From: Physcomitrium patens
Lineage: Eukaryota > Streptophyta > Bryopsida > Funariales > Funariaceae
Assembly (NCBI RefSeq): GCF_000002425.4
Contig: NC_037275.1
Location: forward strand, 5,325,100-5,389,099
DNA length: 64,000 bases
Direction: 5' to 3'
The notes beneath the pieces were generated by a model, which saw only the letters and a program-made list of their open reading frames with translations, made no database searches and had not been told where the DNA came from. Made by a program: the position numbers and the translations under genes. Each line of letters begins with the position of its first letter. The stretch's first letter is position 1. Shown here piece by piece: positions 34,401 to 48,020 of this stretch.

Positions 34401-35759
34401 TTTTGTCTACTGGATACACAAAAAGTATACAAACAGTAAAGTTTCATAACATTTCATAAATTGCAAGTTTATCAATAGCTGCATGGATTTTCAGAAGATC
34501 GCATAACATATTCATGTTTGAGTGCTAATGCAAAGCAAAAAAAGATAAACAACAAATACAAAGTTGAATAATAGCCAATATGAAGTTGCAATGAAGCCAA
34601 TATGAACTTGCAATGAAGAGCCTTGTGCAAAAATAATAATTGCAATGAAGGCAAATGAAGTTGCAATGAAGAGCCTATTGCAAAAGTTTTTTGATATCAA
34701 GAGGTCAATTGATAATCTGATATTAAAAAAATAATATATGTCAAAACACAATATACCTCAATAGCCAATCAGTGCCCCTTTTTTCAATAAGAAAAAAAAA
34801 TTAATTTGAACTGTACAACATCAAAGAGTAATCTGCAATTGTTTATGTAATTGAAATGACATCATCTTAGTAAGAAGAATAATTTCAAATTAGTTTTTGA
34901 TGCTATACAATTTGGGTAACATTTGTTATTATGTAAGGTTAAATCTATTGGCTTTGCCTTTGCAATTAAATACAAAATACAAAACAACAAAAATATAAAA
35001 CAACAAAAAAATAAAAAACACAACTTTTGTTGTTTTGTCACACTGTTCTTTGTTGATTGCTTTAATTTAAATAGCCACCACCACATGAAGGTAGCAATCA
35101 TAGTAGCCATTTTAGGCTTAATGTCAAGGATTTTCAACCTTTCAAACTATTGTAAGCCCTCACATCTTAATCAACATCATTTCAATGATTCATCATATAT
35201 TACATTCATTGTTTGTTGCTCAAGCAGACAACTAACAAATATCGAAATTGAATTGCTTGCATATGATTACCTCACATAAAGCTATTTATGAGTGAACATA
35301 TGGTGTGATAGATGGAGATCAATAATACTCATAATATGTCCTTGTGCTTCATTTATAGTCATTGCAAAGAAAAGTTGATGATAGAACTACCTATGCATAA
35401 GCATAAATGGCTAATGTATGGTACTTGTTGTGGTTGTGATTTTAGGTATGGCCACCAAATTTCCAACATGAGCACCTATACTAACTTGTGCAATAATAAG
35501 TTGATGAGTAAGCCATTGGATAATCATGCACATCTTATTGCAAAGACCACTTGTTGGATCTAAATTACACAATAATATTACAGGAACTCCAATTTTTAAT
35601 ATAAAACAATGAAACAAAATACTTGCAACCATAATAGTATTCAAAAATTCAACTCCATATATATATTTTTAGTCATCTTAAAGAATAATAGTATTATTTG
35701 ATAAAAATATGGATTCACGAACTGAAATGCAATGTGATATTATGTGAAGTTTGCTTGAA
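34401..35759. other. AT-rich DNA without recognisable genes; minisatellite at 34561-34686
   Basis: At 34561-34686 the motif TTGCAATGAAG occurs four times in irregular spacing with CCAATATGAA and GAGCC(T)... filler. The ORFs here are low-complexity (Asn/Lys/Gln runs at 34970-35030) or short. Nothing else is supported. Confidence 0.5.
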
Positions 35760-36350
35760 AATGCATTAAACACTTGGTTGTAGAACAAAAAATGGAACTT
35801 GCAATAAGATGATCGTAACAACTTTAATAGAATCCTAAAAAAACTCCAATTAAATTATAGCAATGTTAATCAATCTTTAATTAAATCCAAAAGAAATCTT
35901 AAAGAAATATCAAAAATAAATATTTTAATTGAATCCTTATCAAATCTTAATATAACTCTCAATAACTCATAATAAAATCCTAAATCCTATTCAAATCCTA
36001 ATCAAATTTTAAATCAAATCCTAATAAAATCTTAATCAAAATCCTAAACCAATCTTAATAAAATTATAATGAAATCCTATTCAAATCCTAATAAAATTCT
36101 AAATCCTAACTAAACCTTGAACCTTAAATCAATTATAATTAAATCCTAACAAAATCCTAAATCTTAATCAGATCCTAAATAAATCCTAATCAAATCATAA
36201 ATCCTAATCCTTAACCAAATTCTAAACCAAATTCTAAGAAAATTCTAATCAAATCTTAAATCCTAAATCAATTCTTATCAATCTTTAATCAAATTCTAAA
36301 TCTTAAATAAATTCTTAAGAAATCCTACAAGAAATTAAAAATTCAATAAT
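35760..36350. repeat. Telomere-like degenerate array, copy 1
   Basis: From about 35825 the sequence is an array of CCTAA(A/T)-type units: AATCCTAA, AAATCCTAATC and ATCCTAAATC dominate. This resembles plant telomere CCCTAAA after C-to-T change and spacing insertions. The preceding 70 bp (from about 35745) align with the sequence before the second array at 63567-63650, so array plus flank form one dispersed repeat. Confidence 0.75.
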
Positions 36351-37790
36351 TAATACTCAAATTGTTGATTTCAGCTCAAAATTTGCAAACTTTGCAATAA
36401 ATTTTTAATATTGATCTAAATAATAAGTAACCAACTTTTAAAAATATCTTCTCTAATCTACTATCAAATCCCATTCTTCAATTGACAAAAGAATCTCAAA
36501 AATAATAGAAGTCCTTGGTTTTATGCCTTGAGGTTTGATTTGGACTCTAGATGGCAATTGGTCCTCTCTAAGTATTAATTTTTATTTTTTTGAGGTAATT
36601 TTTACTAAAATAAATTTCTAACTCTTTTTTATATATGCCTATATCTTTTATTTTTTTAATCTATCTTGTTTTATCTTATTTATAGCTATACAAAATAAAA
36701 AAAGTCTATTTTCATGAAAGATAGTTTTAATACTACAAGACTTTACTACCTCCCTATCTTTTATCTATATTATTCTATTATATCTTTTTAATTAGGCTCT
36801 TCTATAATAAAATAATTTCTTTCTTCTTTCACCTAATTATTGTGTTACTACATGATTATAATTTTTAATGATAGCATTGATCTTAATCAAGATATTTTTT
36901 GGCATCAGAGATGCTTTTCTATCTATGTACTCTTATGTTATGTAATATATAACCAAAGAAGAAAATACATTATTAATAAGAATTTTCAATGTGACAAAGT
37001 ACTTAATTTTTGTAAATAATGTAATTACTAAATTAATTGTTAGTACCAAATTTCCATCTATGATGCCAATTGCTCTATAGACATCAACTATACAAGCATC
37101 TTCCACAAAGAGAAATCATTCAATAAATGGTCAAATCACCTCAAAGCCACATGTTCTCTATAAGGACAAGTTTGGACACTACTGCCCTTAGGTACAATCA
37201 GCAAAGTGATGTAGTGACAATAGCTGGTCATGAGCCACGTAAGATGATAGGAATACACTATCAAAAGTTGCTACCAAAGACTACTACTTTGCTACTAAAA
37301 GCAATATTTGAAGTCTCCATCAGATCATACAATGAACAATTTCCAACTTATGATATATGCCATTATTGAGTTAATGCTTCATTCCAAATAATTATTATTT
37401 TTTTTTTGAATAATCTCAACAACATCACTATAGGATGTAATATTAATTTTTTTTATGGTAAATAGTATATATATATATTTTTTAAAAAAATGCATTATTT
37501 ATCTTTCAAAAGCAATAAAGTAGCAATACTTAACAAAGCCATAATGATTGTTACATTACAATATATGCATATGGATATCAAGAATATGTTATATACAAAT
37601 TTTTTATCTGAGCTCCCAAGACCATCAAGAAAAAATATGGATTCTTTTCTTAATTACTTAATATTGAAGATATTAGTGATTCTATGGACTTAATTTGGAT
37701 TCAATTATTGAAAGTTATAGTCTACTTGCATTTGCAACACTAAGCAATTGTATTAAAGTTTTGCTTAAAATTATGGATTTATTCATTGTG
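36351..37790. other. AT-rich DNA, no supported gene
   Basis: It contains one open frame (37127-37369, 80 codons) of unrecognised, weakly protein-like sequence and T-runs. There is no repeat partner within the window. It ends at the E5 LTR. Confidence 0.45.
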
Positions 37791-38320
37791 TATCATGAAC
37801 ATACATATTTTTTCCAATAGTTACCTATAAGATTAGATAGAAGTAGGTAAAAATAGATTAATTTCATAATATCTTCTAAAGAAGCTTTTTAGAAGTTTCA
37901 TAAATATGATTTGGACTTTACATGTGTTTATAGTTGATTGGTAGATTAGAAACTTGGTCAACAAATTAACCACGTACCATATATATTAATAGTATATGAA
38001 AGAAGCTAACTATGTGGCATACATATAGAAAAATTACCTTGCAAGTTAAGACATGTGTTTAATAAAGTCAACATTTACTAAAATTCTTATAGAATATTGC
38101 CATAAAGCTCCTATTTTGATAGTATATATAGAAGAAAAAGTGAAGCCTTCTTCACTCTTATCAATGCCTTTCTAGTCTTTAGTCTTATTTCAAGACTTTT
38201 TAGTCTTCTTATCTTTAACAATAGCCATTTTAATTCAATATATTACCATCTTTGAATAACTTTTTAATCTTTTTAAGAATGTATTGACCTTTCAATTCTT
38301 TGAGGTTCATGTCTTTGATA
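37791..38320 (+). repeat. E5 5' LTR (530 bp)
   Basis: It starts TATCATGAACATAC where intact copies have TGTCA(C/T)GGACATAC, and ends GTCTTTGATA where they have TTGACA. The length equals the E2 LTR. The middle keeps the GTCTTCTTCACTCTTATCAA-type promoter-proximal segment. Confidence 0.85.
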
Positions 38321-38564
38321 GTTTTATAAGAATGATAATTTATTATTCTTGTCTTCTTTTAGAAGTGAGTAGATTACCTCACTTCTATAGTTGTGATTTG
38401 AAGGTTGTAGACTATCTACCTTTAAATAAATAATTTAATTTTTTAATACTAATTTTTTTCTTAAAAAGAATAAATTCTCTTTCTTTGTAGAAATTTTTAT
38501 TTGATATTAAAGGTTGTAGACTATCTTCTTCTAATTTAACTTTTTAAATTTATTTGATTTGTCT

Positions 38565-39650
38565 ATGGAAGAAAATATTATGGATATTATTTGCAGTAGA
38601 AGTAAAAATAGATTTGTAATTATTGTAGAACTTTGCAAGCTTACCAATGTTTTTAGACTAGAAATCTCACATATTTTCAATATAAACTATAGAAGCACTA
38701 TTTCAATACTTATAGAAGAAGTTAATAATGAAGTTAAAAGTCTACATCAAAAAATTATACAATTAAGAAAAGTAAGTAGATCAAGATCACAACTAAATCC
38801 AAAAAATCTTGCTACTACAAGTATAAAAGAGGTAAAGATAAGTATATTTGAGAAGTTTAATAGAAGAAGTTTAAAGTTTCAAGGATTTTTATATTAAGTA
38901 AAGTTTTATTTAAAGTTACATTCTTCTTAATATTCTAATGGATTTGCTTAAGTTGGATTCATTGGAACACTTTTCTTTGGAAGAGCTCTTTTTTGATTTG
39001 CATCTTTAATAGAAAAAGATTCATGACTACTCTATAATTTGAATTTATTCTTAGAGGTATTTACAACTAGATTTGAAAAAAGTGATAAAAAAAGGGTAGC
39101 AGAGACCACGCTCATATTTCTATGATAAAGATTACATTCAATCATTATATATGATGTTGAATTCTAAAATCTTGCTTCTAAAGTAGATTGAAACAATAAA
39201 ATTCTTATTAATTAATTTGAATATGAGTTAAAAAATAATATCAAAGATTTATTGTTGATAATATGAAGAGTAGATTCATTGCAACAATTTATTATTGAAG
39301 CGATTGTATGTAATAATTGAATTTTTGAAAGATTCAAAAAATATAGATTTTGTTGAAAAAATATAAATCAAGCAATGGCAACAGCTTCTAAGTTTGTAAA
39401 AGCTTATTGATCTAGATGAGAGCCTATGCAAATTAACATGGTATGTTTTAAACTTCCTATTGAGTAATAAAAGATTTATCATTGTCAAGAAGATTTGTGC
39501 TTATATTTTTGAGAATCCAAGCATACTACTCAATATTATCCAAAAAAAATATAATGAAAAAATAATAAGCATAGTTACTAAAAAAATATGATAAAAAAAT
39601 AAATTATTTAGCTATAATTTAGGCCATGCAGCTACAATCTTATATAATAC
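38565..39650 (+). pseudogene. E5 gag remnant
   Basis: An open start (38565-38897) is followed by broken frames. The zinc-knuckle region at about 39490-39540 reads LCLYF then stop, ESKHTTQYYPK, matching the E2 CX2CX4HX4Y knuckle with a further lost Cys. It continues to the gag–pol junction near 39620. Confidence 0.7.
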
Positions 39651-40486
39651 CTAATAAAGATCTTTTTTTGTCCTTGGATCCTTTATTTTTTTTTTGTAAT
39701 AGAAGTTTATTTAGCACAAAAAAAATCACAAAGTCTTAGCCTTGTTAAATTCAAGAGCCTTAGCCTATTTTATAGATGAAGACTTTGTCAAAAAATAAGA
39801 AATATTTTTAATTAAAAAAACCAAATCTTTGCATGTAAAAATAATAGATGATTGTTTGTAGTCTTATAAAGATGTTACTTATAAAATTATTTCTTTAGTT
39901 GTAACAATTAGTGGTTATAATAATTTAATATCTTTAATATCATTAGATCTTTTTTTAATTGAATTATTTTAGGATTATTGTAGCTAAAAAAGTATAACCT
40001 TTAAATAAATTAAATTTCTTCTAACCTTGATTTTTCTTATAATTTAGTCCAAGTTTTTGCTAGCATAGTAGAAATCCATAAGCCAAATACATCCAAACCA
40101 TTATTGGTAGGTGTAATAGCTTTCATGTATGTTGTAAAAGTAGGATCAACTTTTGATATATATGCCATACCTATTGTTGATGGAAAAAAGATTTCAAGTA
40201 GTATTTTAAGCCAATACAAATATTATCAAGATATTTTAAAAAATATATATAGATATCCTTTCAAAATATTGTCCTTATGATTGTTCCATTGATCTTTAAG
40301 AAAGAACTCAACAACAATTTGGACTAATGTATAGCCTATCACAAAACAAGTTGGCTGCACTGAATGAAGATAATGATGAAAATTTGGCTAAAAACTTCAC
40401 ATGCCATTTTAAATTTCTAATCAGAGCTTCTATCTTATTTATAAAGAAAATAAATGGATTTCTATGGATGTATGTAGAGTATCTTC
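39651..40486 (+). pseudogene. E5 pol, part before the copia insertion (protease to RT start)
   Basis: Protease-like sequence lies about 39740-40010 with the DSGA box decayed to NSRAL. The linker follows, then the start of RT at about 40320-40480 (counterpart of DGSLRMCVDY). It ends at TCTTC (40482-40486), the duplicated target of the copia element. Confidence 0.75.
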
Positions 40487-40835
40487 TGATAAAGTAAATG
40501 TTGGATAAATAAAAGATATTATCTAATATAAGTTGTTAATAATTAAAAAATAGCAAAAGATAATAAGAAAGTTACCAAGGTGGTAGCTAGGATTTATAGT
40601 AGTGGCTAGGTTAAGTGGCAGCTAGGGTTTGGAGTGGCGGCTAGGTTAAATGGAATCTAAGATTTAATTAGATGAAATAAAGATGAATGACAATGAAGTT
40701 GAGCCACAATAGATGTAAACTCTACCTATAAGTAAAAGGTGTTGGAAATGAGAGGCATCTCATTCCACACTTCTCTTTTATCTAATCTTGCTAATTTTTA
40801 CTTACTTATGTCTTGCTTATTGTATTTCTTCAATA
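40487..40835 (+). repeat. Copia 5' LTR (349 bp)
   Basis: It is bounded on the left by TCTTC and starts TGATAAAGTAAATG. It ends TTCTTCAATA, taken as a decayed CA terminus because that end makes the flanking 5-bp duplication perfect. Confidence 0.85.
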
Positions 40836-41324
40836 AGTTATGGACCCACATACCTTTGATTGTTCTTGTCAAATAAGTTGAAGTTATTTTGTGGTTGTTG
40901 TTCTTGTGTAGAATAGATCTTATAGTGTTCGCTCATGTTAGAGTTTGTATGATTTAATCTTGTATTTTGGCTTACAGAGATTTTAATTTGGACCTTATAG
41001 ATCCCTAACATTTGTTTGAAGGTTCTTAATTTCTAGGATTGAGTGATTAAGACCTTATACAAAGACCTTGATAGTATTTTTGGTGTTGTGGAAGTTTTAA
41101 TAAGAAAGTGAGTTATGAGTTAGAAAACTTGATGGTGAGGCTGATTGGAGTTCACATATTTTTTAGAAGCTTTGAAAGTTGAGTTGAAAGTGTTTGGAGT
41201 GAAAAAACACTTATTTGTTCATAAGAGGGCATTTTGAGATTTTGCTAGTATAAAATTGTTTTGGTGATTTTAAGCACATAGAGACTTTTTTTTTTGATAT
41301 TTTTTAATAGACCTGTTTTTAGAC

Positions 41325-42070
41325 ATGGCTTCTAGTAAAGGTGAAGGTTTGAAAGTGATTGAGAAGTTTAAAGGTGACAATTTCTACCATTGGAAGGTAA
41401 AAATGGAACTTTTGTTGGCATCTTTGGACCTTTAAGACATTGTAGATGAAAGTAAAGAGCCTCCAAGCATGCATGCTGATGCTAAGGAGAAGAATGACTT
41501 CTCAAGATATGAAAAGAAGGCTTTTGGCATGATTACTACCAATTTGGATGAAGCCAACTTTTCTCACATCATCTCTTGCAAAAGACCAGTAGAAGCATAG
41601 AAGATCCTTTGCAATATATATGAAAGTAAGAACTTATCCAATATCATCTTTATAAGGAGGAAATTCTTTATTTGCAAGATGGAAGAAAGTGATGACCTCA
41701 TGGCTTATGTCAATAAGGTAAAGGTCCTTGCTAATTAACTTGTAATTATTGACAAGCCTTTAGAAGAGAGTGATATTATCATGACCTTGCATATGAACCT
41801 TCTCGAGTCCTATAACTACTTCATTATGGCATTAGAATCCATCAAACTAAAAGAGCTCACAATAGATTATGTGATAGCAAGACGTACTTATGAAGTGACC
41901 AAGAAGAAAGAAAAAGAGCTTCAAAGTGAGGATTCGACTCTCTTTTCAAAATAAGGCAAGGAAAGTTATTCTAATCAATGTGGCAATGCAAGAATTTACT
42001 TCATTTGTGGAAAATCAAGTCATTTTTCTAGAAATTGCTACAAGGCTAAGAAAGGAGATAGAAAAGTGTA
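41325..42070 (+). pseudogene. Copia gag remnant
   Basis: From ATG 41325 the frame reads MASSKGEGLKVIEKFKGDNF and follows copia-type gag (UBN2-like, about 41400-41900). A zinc knuckle at about 41993-42035 reads YFICGKSSHFSRNC, with the first Cys replaced by Tyr. Six or so in-frame stops, mostly from CAA, CAG or TGG by C-to-T or G-to-A change. Confidence 0.85.
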
Positions 42071-42129
42071 AATAATACTCGTGATGAATATAGAGGTCAT
42101 GATTATGCATTCATGATAAGTGAAGGTAC

Positions 42130-45100
42130 TTCCATGGCTGCCATGCCCAAGTGGATTGTTGATTCGGGTGCCACCAAGCACAAGACTCCATAGAAGTGTT
42201 TATTTGACACTTATAAAGAAATTTCAACAACAAATATACTCATGGGAGACAATGACTTAATATAAGCTATTAGAACGGGCTCTATTATAGTAGAGATTGT
42301 TGTGAAAGGCCAAACTAAGAGGATTAGATTGAAGGACGTCTTACATGTGCCAAAGATAAAGAAAAATCTCTTCTTAGTAAGTAAACTTATTTCACATGGT
42401 TGTAAAGTATAATTTGATAAGAATGGATATTTTGTGAAGATATTGAAAGGAGATGATGTTACAAAGGACTTTAGAGATGGCAACCTCTACTTCATCAAGT
42501 GTAAGAAGGTGAATAGAGTTGAAGTGGTAGCATTTGATGAATTTCCTCAAGATTAAGACAAGTTTGGTATTTAGCATCGATACCTTGGTCATTTGAATGC
42601 CAAGAGTATGAAGGAGCTCCAATCCATAGTAAGTGGCTTAGATCTTGTTCATATAAGCCACAATGCTATGACTTTTGCTTGTGAAGGTTGTATTCAAAGC
42701 AAACAAAAAAAGACTATATTTCCAAATGGAATTGCAACACATGCAACCAAGTTATTAAAGATAGTCCATTCTGATGTTTGTAGACCTATGAAGATGCCAT
42801 CAATAAGAGGTGCAAGATATTTTGTCACATTTATTAATGATTTTTTAAAGAAAGTGTGGATTTTCATCCTCAAAAGAAAGAGTGAATGTTTCACAAGGTT
42901 TAAGGAGTTTAAGGCACTTGTAAAGAAGAAATGTGAGTGTAAAATCAAGATATTGCATATGGACAATGGATGTTAGTATATGTCAAAGCAATTCAATGTT
43001 TTCTTGAAGATACATCGTATTGTAAGACAAACCTCTACTTCTTATAATCCACAAAAAAATGGAGTTTCTAAAAGAACAAATTATACCATTGAGGAGATGA
43101 CAAAGAGCATACTACATGTACAAAACCTTGGATTTGAGTATTAGATGGAAGCCATGGTAATAGCAGTGTATACAAGGAATATGTGCCTTATAAGTGTACT
43201 TATATCAAAAACTCTCGAAGAAGCTTGGAGTGGGAGGAAATCTTATTTTTCACACATGAGGACTTTTACATGTATAGCATATGCAAAGACACTAGATTGT
43301 ATGAGATCAAAATTTGATGCAAAAGGTATAAAATGTATATTTGTTGGATATTGTGAAGATACAAAGGCTTATAGGCTCATATGTTTGGAGACCAAAAAGA
43401 TCATCAAAAGTCGTGATGTTGAATTTTTGGAGCACAAGAGTGCTTATGAGCATTTAGAGATGTATCTAAAAAGTAGTAATAGTGTGTTTGTGGATACATC
43501 TTCAAATTCAGCAAAGAAAGAAGAAGATGAAGACAATGATGGTTGTAAAGGTAGAAATGAAGATGAAGAGACAAAGAAGGTAGAAAACAAGGCCTTTAAA
43601 AATACTAAGACCAGCAATGAAGAGCATGAAGATGTTGATGATGATGATGATGAGGATTATCAACCTTTGAGTGAAAAAAGACTATCTACAAAAGAAGAAA
43701 AGGTTGGAAGAGACCATAGAATATAACAAGTTGATTCTTCTTCAAATAAAAGGAGATATCCTTTGAGAGATAGAAAACAACATAGCAAATAATGGAAGAA
43801 TCACATCTTTCTTTAAATAAGTGAAGAACATGCCAATATTATATTTCTTGCTAATCCGTTGAATTTGTGTGATGCAATGAAGTCCACACATGCTTTGAAG
43901 TAGAAGAAAGCAATGAAAAAAGAATATTAATCACTCTTGAATAATGGAACATGAGAATTAACTCAACTTCCATCAAATTAAGCTTCAATTGGTTATAAGT
44001 GGGTGTTAAGAATAAAGAAGGATGCAATAGGCAATGTTGTGAGATATAAGATAAGATTAGTTGCCAAAGGCTATTTACAAGTTATTAGTGTTGATTTTAA
44101 TGAGACATTTGCTTCCATGGCCAAATTTACCACCATTAGAATCATTGTGGCAGCAATGGACTTGAAAATACATGAAATAGATGTGAAAACGGCTTTCTTG
44201 AATAGAGAGTTGGAAGAAGACATCTACATGGATCAACCTCTAGGATTTGTTGAAGAAGGCAAGCAACACCTTATTTGTAAGTTGAAAAAATCCTTATATA
44301 GGCTCAAGAAATTACTAAAGACATGGTACCAATGTATCAACACATTCTTTGTGAATAAGGGATTTGTAAGAAGCGATGCTGATCATTCCATGTATGTGAT
44401 GCAATCAAAAGTCTTCTTGTTGATTATTATTCTCTATATTCATGAGTTAATCATCTTAATCAATACCTTGAAAAAATTGGATTGATTGAAGGTAAAGTTA
44501 GCAAAAAAATTTGAGATGAATGATTTCAGAGAGCTCTACTATTGCTTAGGAGTGGAGTTTGTGAGAGATTGAGCTATGAAGATCATTACATTGAACTAAA
44601 AGAAGTATATTGAAGAAACATTGAAACAATTCAGATGGAGGAGTGCAAGCCTATTAGAATACCATTGGAGACCAATATGAAGTTGATGAAGCTCATGGAT
44701 GAAGAATTTGCTGAAGTTGAAGATGAAATGAAAGATGTTCCATACAAGGTAGCAATAGGCTCACTTATATATGCAATGGTTGGCACAAGGATGGATCTTG
44801 TATATGTGGTGAATGTTGTGAGTCAATACATGTCAAAGGTTGTATCAATCCATTGGGCAACTATTAAGAAGCTCATGAGGTACTTAAAAGGCACTTTGAA
44901 CTTTAAATGGTACCTTGGAGGTGATAATATTGCATTACATGGTTATTGTGATGCAAATTGGATTAGAGATGCAAATGATAGAAGGTCAACTATGGGATAT
45001 GTGTTCTTTGTTGGAGTGGGAGCAATTTCATGGAATTGTAAGAGACAACCAACAATTGTAAGGTCAATAATGGAGGCAAAGTACATGGCAGTGAGTCATG

Positions 45101-45405
45101 GTACAATAGAGTCAATATGACTAAGATAAGTTTTAGAAGACATTGGACTTGTGCAATTAGAAGAAACTCCAATGAAGTATAAGAATCAAGGATGCCTTGT
45201 CTTTGCAAAGAATCTAAAGCATTATTTAAGGATAAAATACATTGACATTCAACATCACTTCATATGAAAAAAGATTGAAATGGGAGTAATTGATATGAAG
45301 TATTGTGCAACAAAAGACATGCTTCTTGATTTGCTTACAAAAGCATTGGTGAAGGATAGACATTACAAATTGAAAAAGGCATTAGAATTAAAAATCTTTA
45401 ACTAA
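42130..45405 (+). pseudogene. Copia pol remnant (PR, INT, RT, RNase H)
   Basis: Protease is at 42148-42180 (PKWIVDSGATKH). The pre-integrase domain follows (HRYLGHLNAKSM, about 42572). The integrase core has HSDVCRPM (42760), LHMDNGC (42953) and SYNPQKNGVSKR (43040). An acidic linker lies at 43510-43690. RT spans 44003-44485, with the catalytic YVDD position reading YIHE, so both Asp are lost. RNase H lies about 44690-45120 (GYCDANW, MEAKYMAVSHG). It ends near the LLTKAL motif (45335-45352). Many stops. Confidence 0.88.
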
Positions 45406-45419
45406 TAACAAGGTGGGAG

Positions 45420-45732
45420 TGATAAAATAAATGTTGGAAAAATAAAAGATATTACCTAATGTAAGTTGTTAATGGTTAAAGGACAATAAAAGAAAATAAG
45501 AAGTTACTAAGGTAGTAGCTAGGGCTTGTAGTGGCGTCTAGATTAAGTAGAATCTAGGATTTAGTTGGATGAACTAAAGATGAATGAGAATAAATTTGAG
45601 CCACAATGGATGTAAATTCTACCTAGAAGTAAAGGATGTTGGAAGTGAGAGGCATCTCATTCCACACTTCTCTTGTGTCTAACCTTATTGATTTCTACTT
45701 ACTTATATCTTGCTATTTGTATTTCTTCAATA
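45420..45732 (+). repeat. Copia 3' LTR (313 bp)
   Basis: It starts TGATAAAATAAATGTTGG directly after GGTGGGAG and ends TTCTTCAATA followed by TCTTC. It is shorter than the 5' copy by a missing tandem segment. Confidence 0.85.
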
Positions 45733-48020
45733 TCTTCTATCTTTGATTTTAAGACTTCTTGATCAATCAAATTAAGCAAATATCTATAAAAAAATATCTA
45801 TTAAGAATATATAACTTTATACACATTAAAAAAGGAGATGAATAAAAAAACTATGTTTCAAATTAGGTATGGAAATTTCAAATATAATATCATGCCTTTT
45901 GAACTTATGAATGCACCAATTACTTTTCAATATCTAATGAATGATGTCTTCTATGAATTTTTTCATGATTTTATCATTTATTACTTATATAATATTTTAA
46001 TCTATTCTAAAAATATAGAAGAGCATGAATTTCATATTTTTTGTGTATTACAAAACTAAAAGATGTAGGATTATATACTAAGATAGAAATGTATATATTT
46101 TATACTACTCAAGTTAACTTCTTTAAGTACATTATCTCAAATGATATGAATGATGTTTTATTTAAAATAGGAGTAAAGGACAAGCTCTACTTGATATCTT
46201 TTCATTCCAAGAAATTTTTAGTAATTAATATTAACTACAATATTTACAACAAAGAGTTATTTGCAATCATGGATTCATTTTAAGAATGGTGTTAATATTT
46301 TGAAGGCACTTCTAATCCAGTCATTGTATATAGAGATCACAAGAACCATAAGTAATTCATGTTTACATGTGTTTTGAATTGTCACCAAGCCCATTGGAGC
46401 ATGTCTTTATTAAGATTTGATTTTAAGATTATTTATCAATTTAAAAAATAATAAGGTTTGTTAGATGCTCTTTCTAGACATTCTTATCTTATACCAAAAT
46501 AAAGACATGTAACTTTTGATTAATAAAGAATGATTTTCTTTAAAATAAGATATTTTTATTTTTGAGCAATAAAATAAATATTTATTATTGATTCAACCTT
46601 TATTAAATAAATTCAATCAAGTATGTCTTTTGATCTTCTTGTTTAAGATATCAAGAATATTTTTTTTAATTTTCATAATATTTTTAAGTTTGAGTTCAAA
46701 AATAACTTATTCTATTTTGAAGGTTGTCTATATGTTCAAGAAAGAGAAGCTCGTTTATAAGTTCTTCAAGTACAACTTTCTAAGTAGAAGACATTTTGGA
46801 TATAATAAGACTTTGTAACTAATATCCAAAGATTTTTGGTGGCTATAAATGTAAAATATTGTGAAAGATTTTTATAGTAATATGACATTTATTTAAGATC
46901 AAAAACTCCTCAATATCAATCTTATGGACTTCTTCAACCATTTTTTATATTAGAACAATCATAGTCTTTTATTTCTATGGATTTTATTATAAATCTTCTA
47001 AATTCAATATCATATGATTCTATATTTGTGATTATAGATTTTTTCACCAAAATAGTATATTTTTAATCTATGTATAAAATTTATTATAAGTAAAGAAATA
47101 ATTAAGTTTTTTTTTGACAATATCTATTGTTATTATGGATTGCCAAAGGATATTATATCAGATAGAAGAATACAATTTGTATTAAGGTTTTAATTTTTTT
47201 TTTTATGATATGAAAAGTGGATATAAAATTATCTTTGATCTTTCATTCTTAAATTGATGAGCAAATAACATAGGTGAATCAAATTCTAAAATAATATTTA
47301 AGGTGTACTATCAACTATTATTAAGATGATTGGACAATTTTTTTTTCATTGGTACAATTTGCATACAAAAATTTGGTATATTTTTCTACACAAAAAATAC
47401 TATTCTTTGTCAATTATGATTATCATCCTTAACTTGATACTTTTGACTTTTCAAAAGTTGATAATCTTATGGTAGAAGGTATGAAAAATTATATATCAAA
47501 CTATATGTAATAATGAAGGTGTAATTAAAGAAAGTTCAAAAATGACAAAAGATAATATAAATGCCTATTGGAAGGAATAATTATAATTTATTGTCAATGA
47601 TAAGGTATAGTTACTTTGTCCCAATATAAAGACTACTTGTCCTTGTGACAAATTGGACTTATATATATTTAGATCTTTTTCTATTTATAAATAAGTCAAT
47701 ACTATTGCTTATCGATTATATCTATTGGAATTTATGAAGATTCATTTCATATTCTATATGTCTCTTCTTGAGCCATATAAGATAATGAATATCTTGAGAA
47801 GAAGAAAAATATCACTTTCTTCTATAAAAGTAGATAATAATCAAAAGTTTGAGGTGGAAGAAGTCTAAGATTCTAGGCGTCAATAAAATAGGTTGAAATA
47901 TCTTGTTCATTGGCACAAATATGATATTAATGAGTACACATAGAAGCTAGATAAAAAACTTATAAATGGAACAAAGAAGATTGAGACTTTTTATTGACAA
48001 CATCCATTAAAATGAAGATA
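45733..48020 (+). pseudogene. E5 pol, part after the copia insertion (RT to chromodomain)
   Basis: It continues RT with counterparts of SGLLDQLNQAKIY (45745-45785) and NIMPFELMNAPITFQ (45885-45930). The catalytic box is decayed to YYLYNIL at 45980. An internal deletion near 46140 joins RT to RNase H (HSKKFLVININYNIYNKELF). Integrase zinc-finger sequence lies at 46740-46900 and the core at about 46975-47300. A decayed chromodomain lies at about 47830-47960. Stops are dense. Confidence 0.8.

Larger units (their letters stand above)
40487..45732 (+). mobile_element. Ty1/copia retrotransposon, decayed but complete
   Basis: It is about 5.25 kb with LTRs 40487-40835 and 45420-45732 (TGATAAA(G/A)TAAATGTTGGA...TTCTTCAATA). 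The 5-bp target duplication TCTTC lies at 40482-40486 and 45733-45737. The order gag, protease, integrase, RT, RNase H on the plus strand is diagnostic of Ty1/copia. The polypurine tract AAGGTGGGAG (45410-45419) abuts the 3' LTR. The 5' LTR has about 36 extra bases from a short internal duplication of a GGCTAGG(T/G)T motif (40590-40650). There are several stops per kilobase, so it is inactive. Confidence 0.93.

Noticed and set aside
34923-35279. 118-codon plus-strand frame
   Set aside because: Asn/Lys/Gln low-complexity start in AT-rich DNA with no homologue I know.
35312-35563. His/Cys-rich 83-codon frame resembling a small metal-binding protein
   Set aside because: The Cys and His spacing fits no zinc-finger pattern, and the neighbourhood is decayed repeat DNA.
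35825-36350. True chromosome end or centromeric satellite
   Set aside because: Units are irregular and mixed with spacer, and the array is embedded between transposons with a shared non-telomeric flank, so it is an interstitial repeat.
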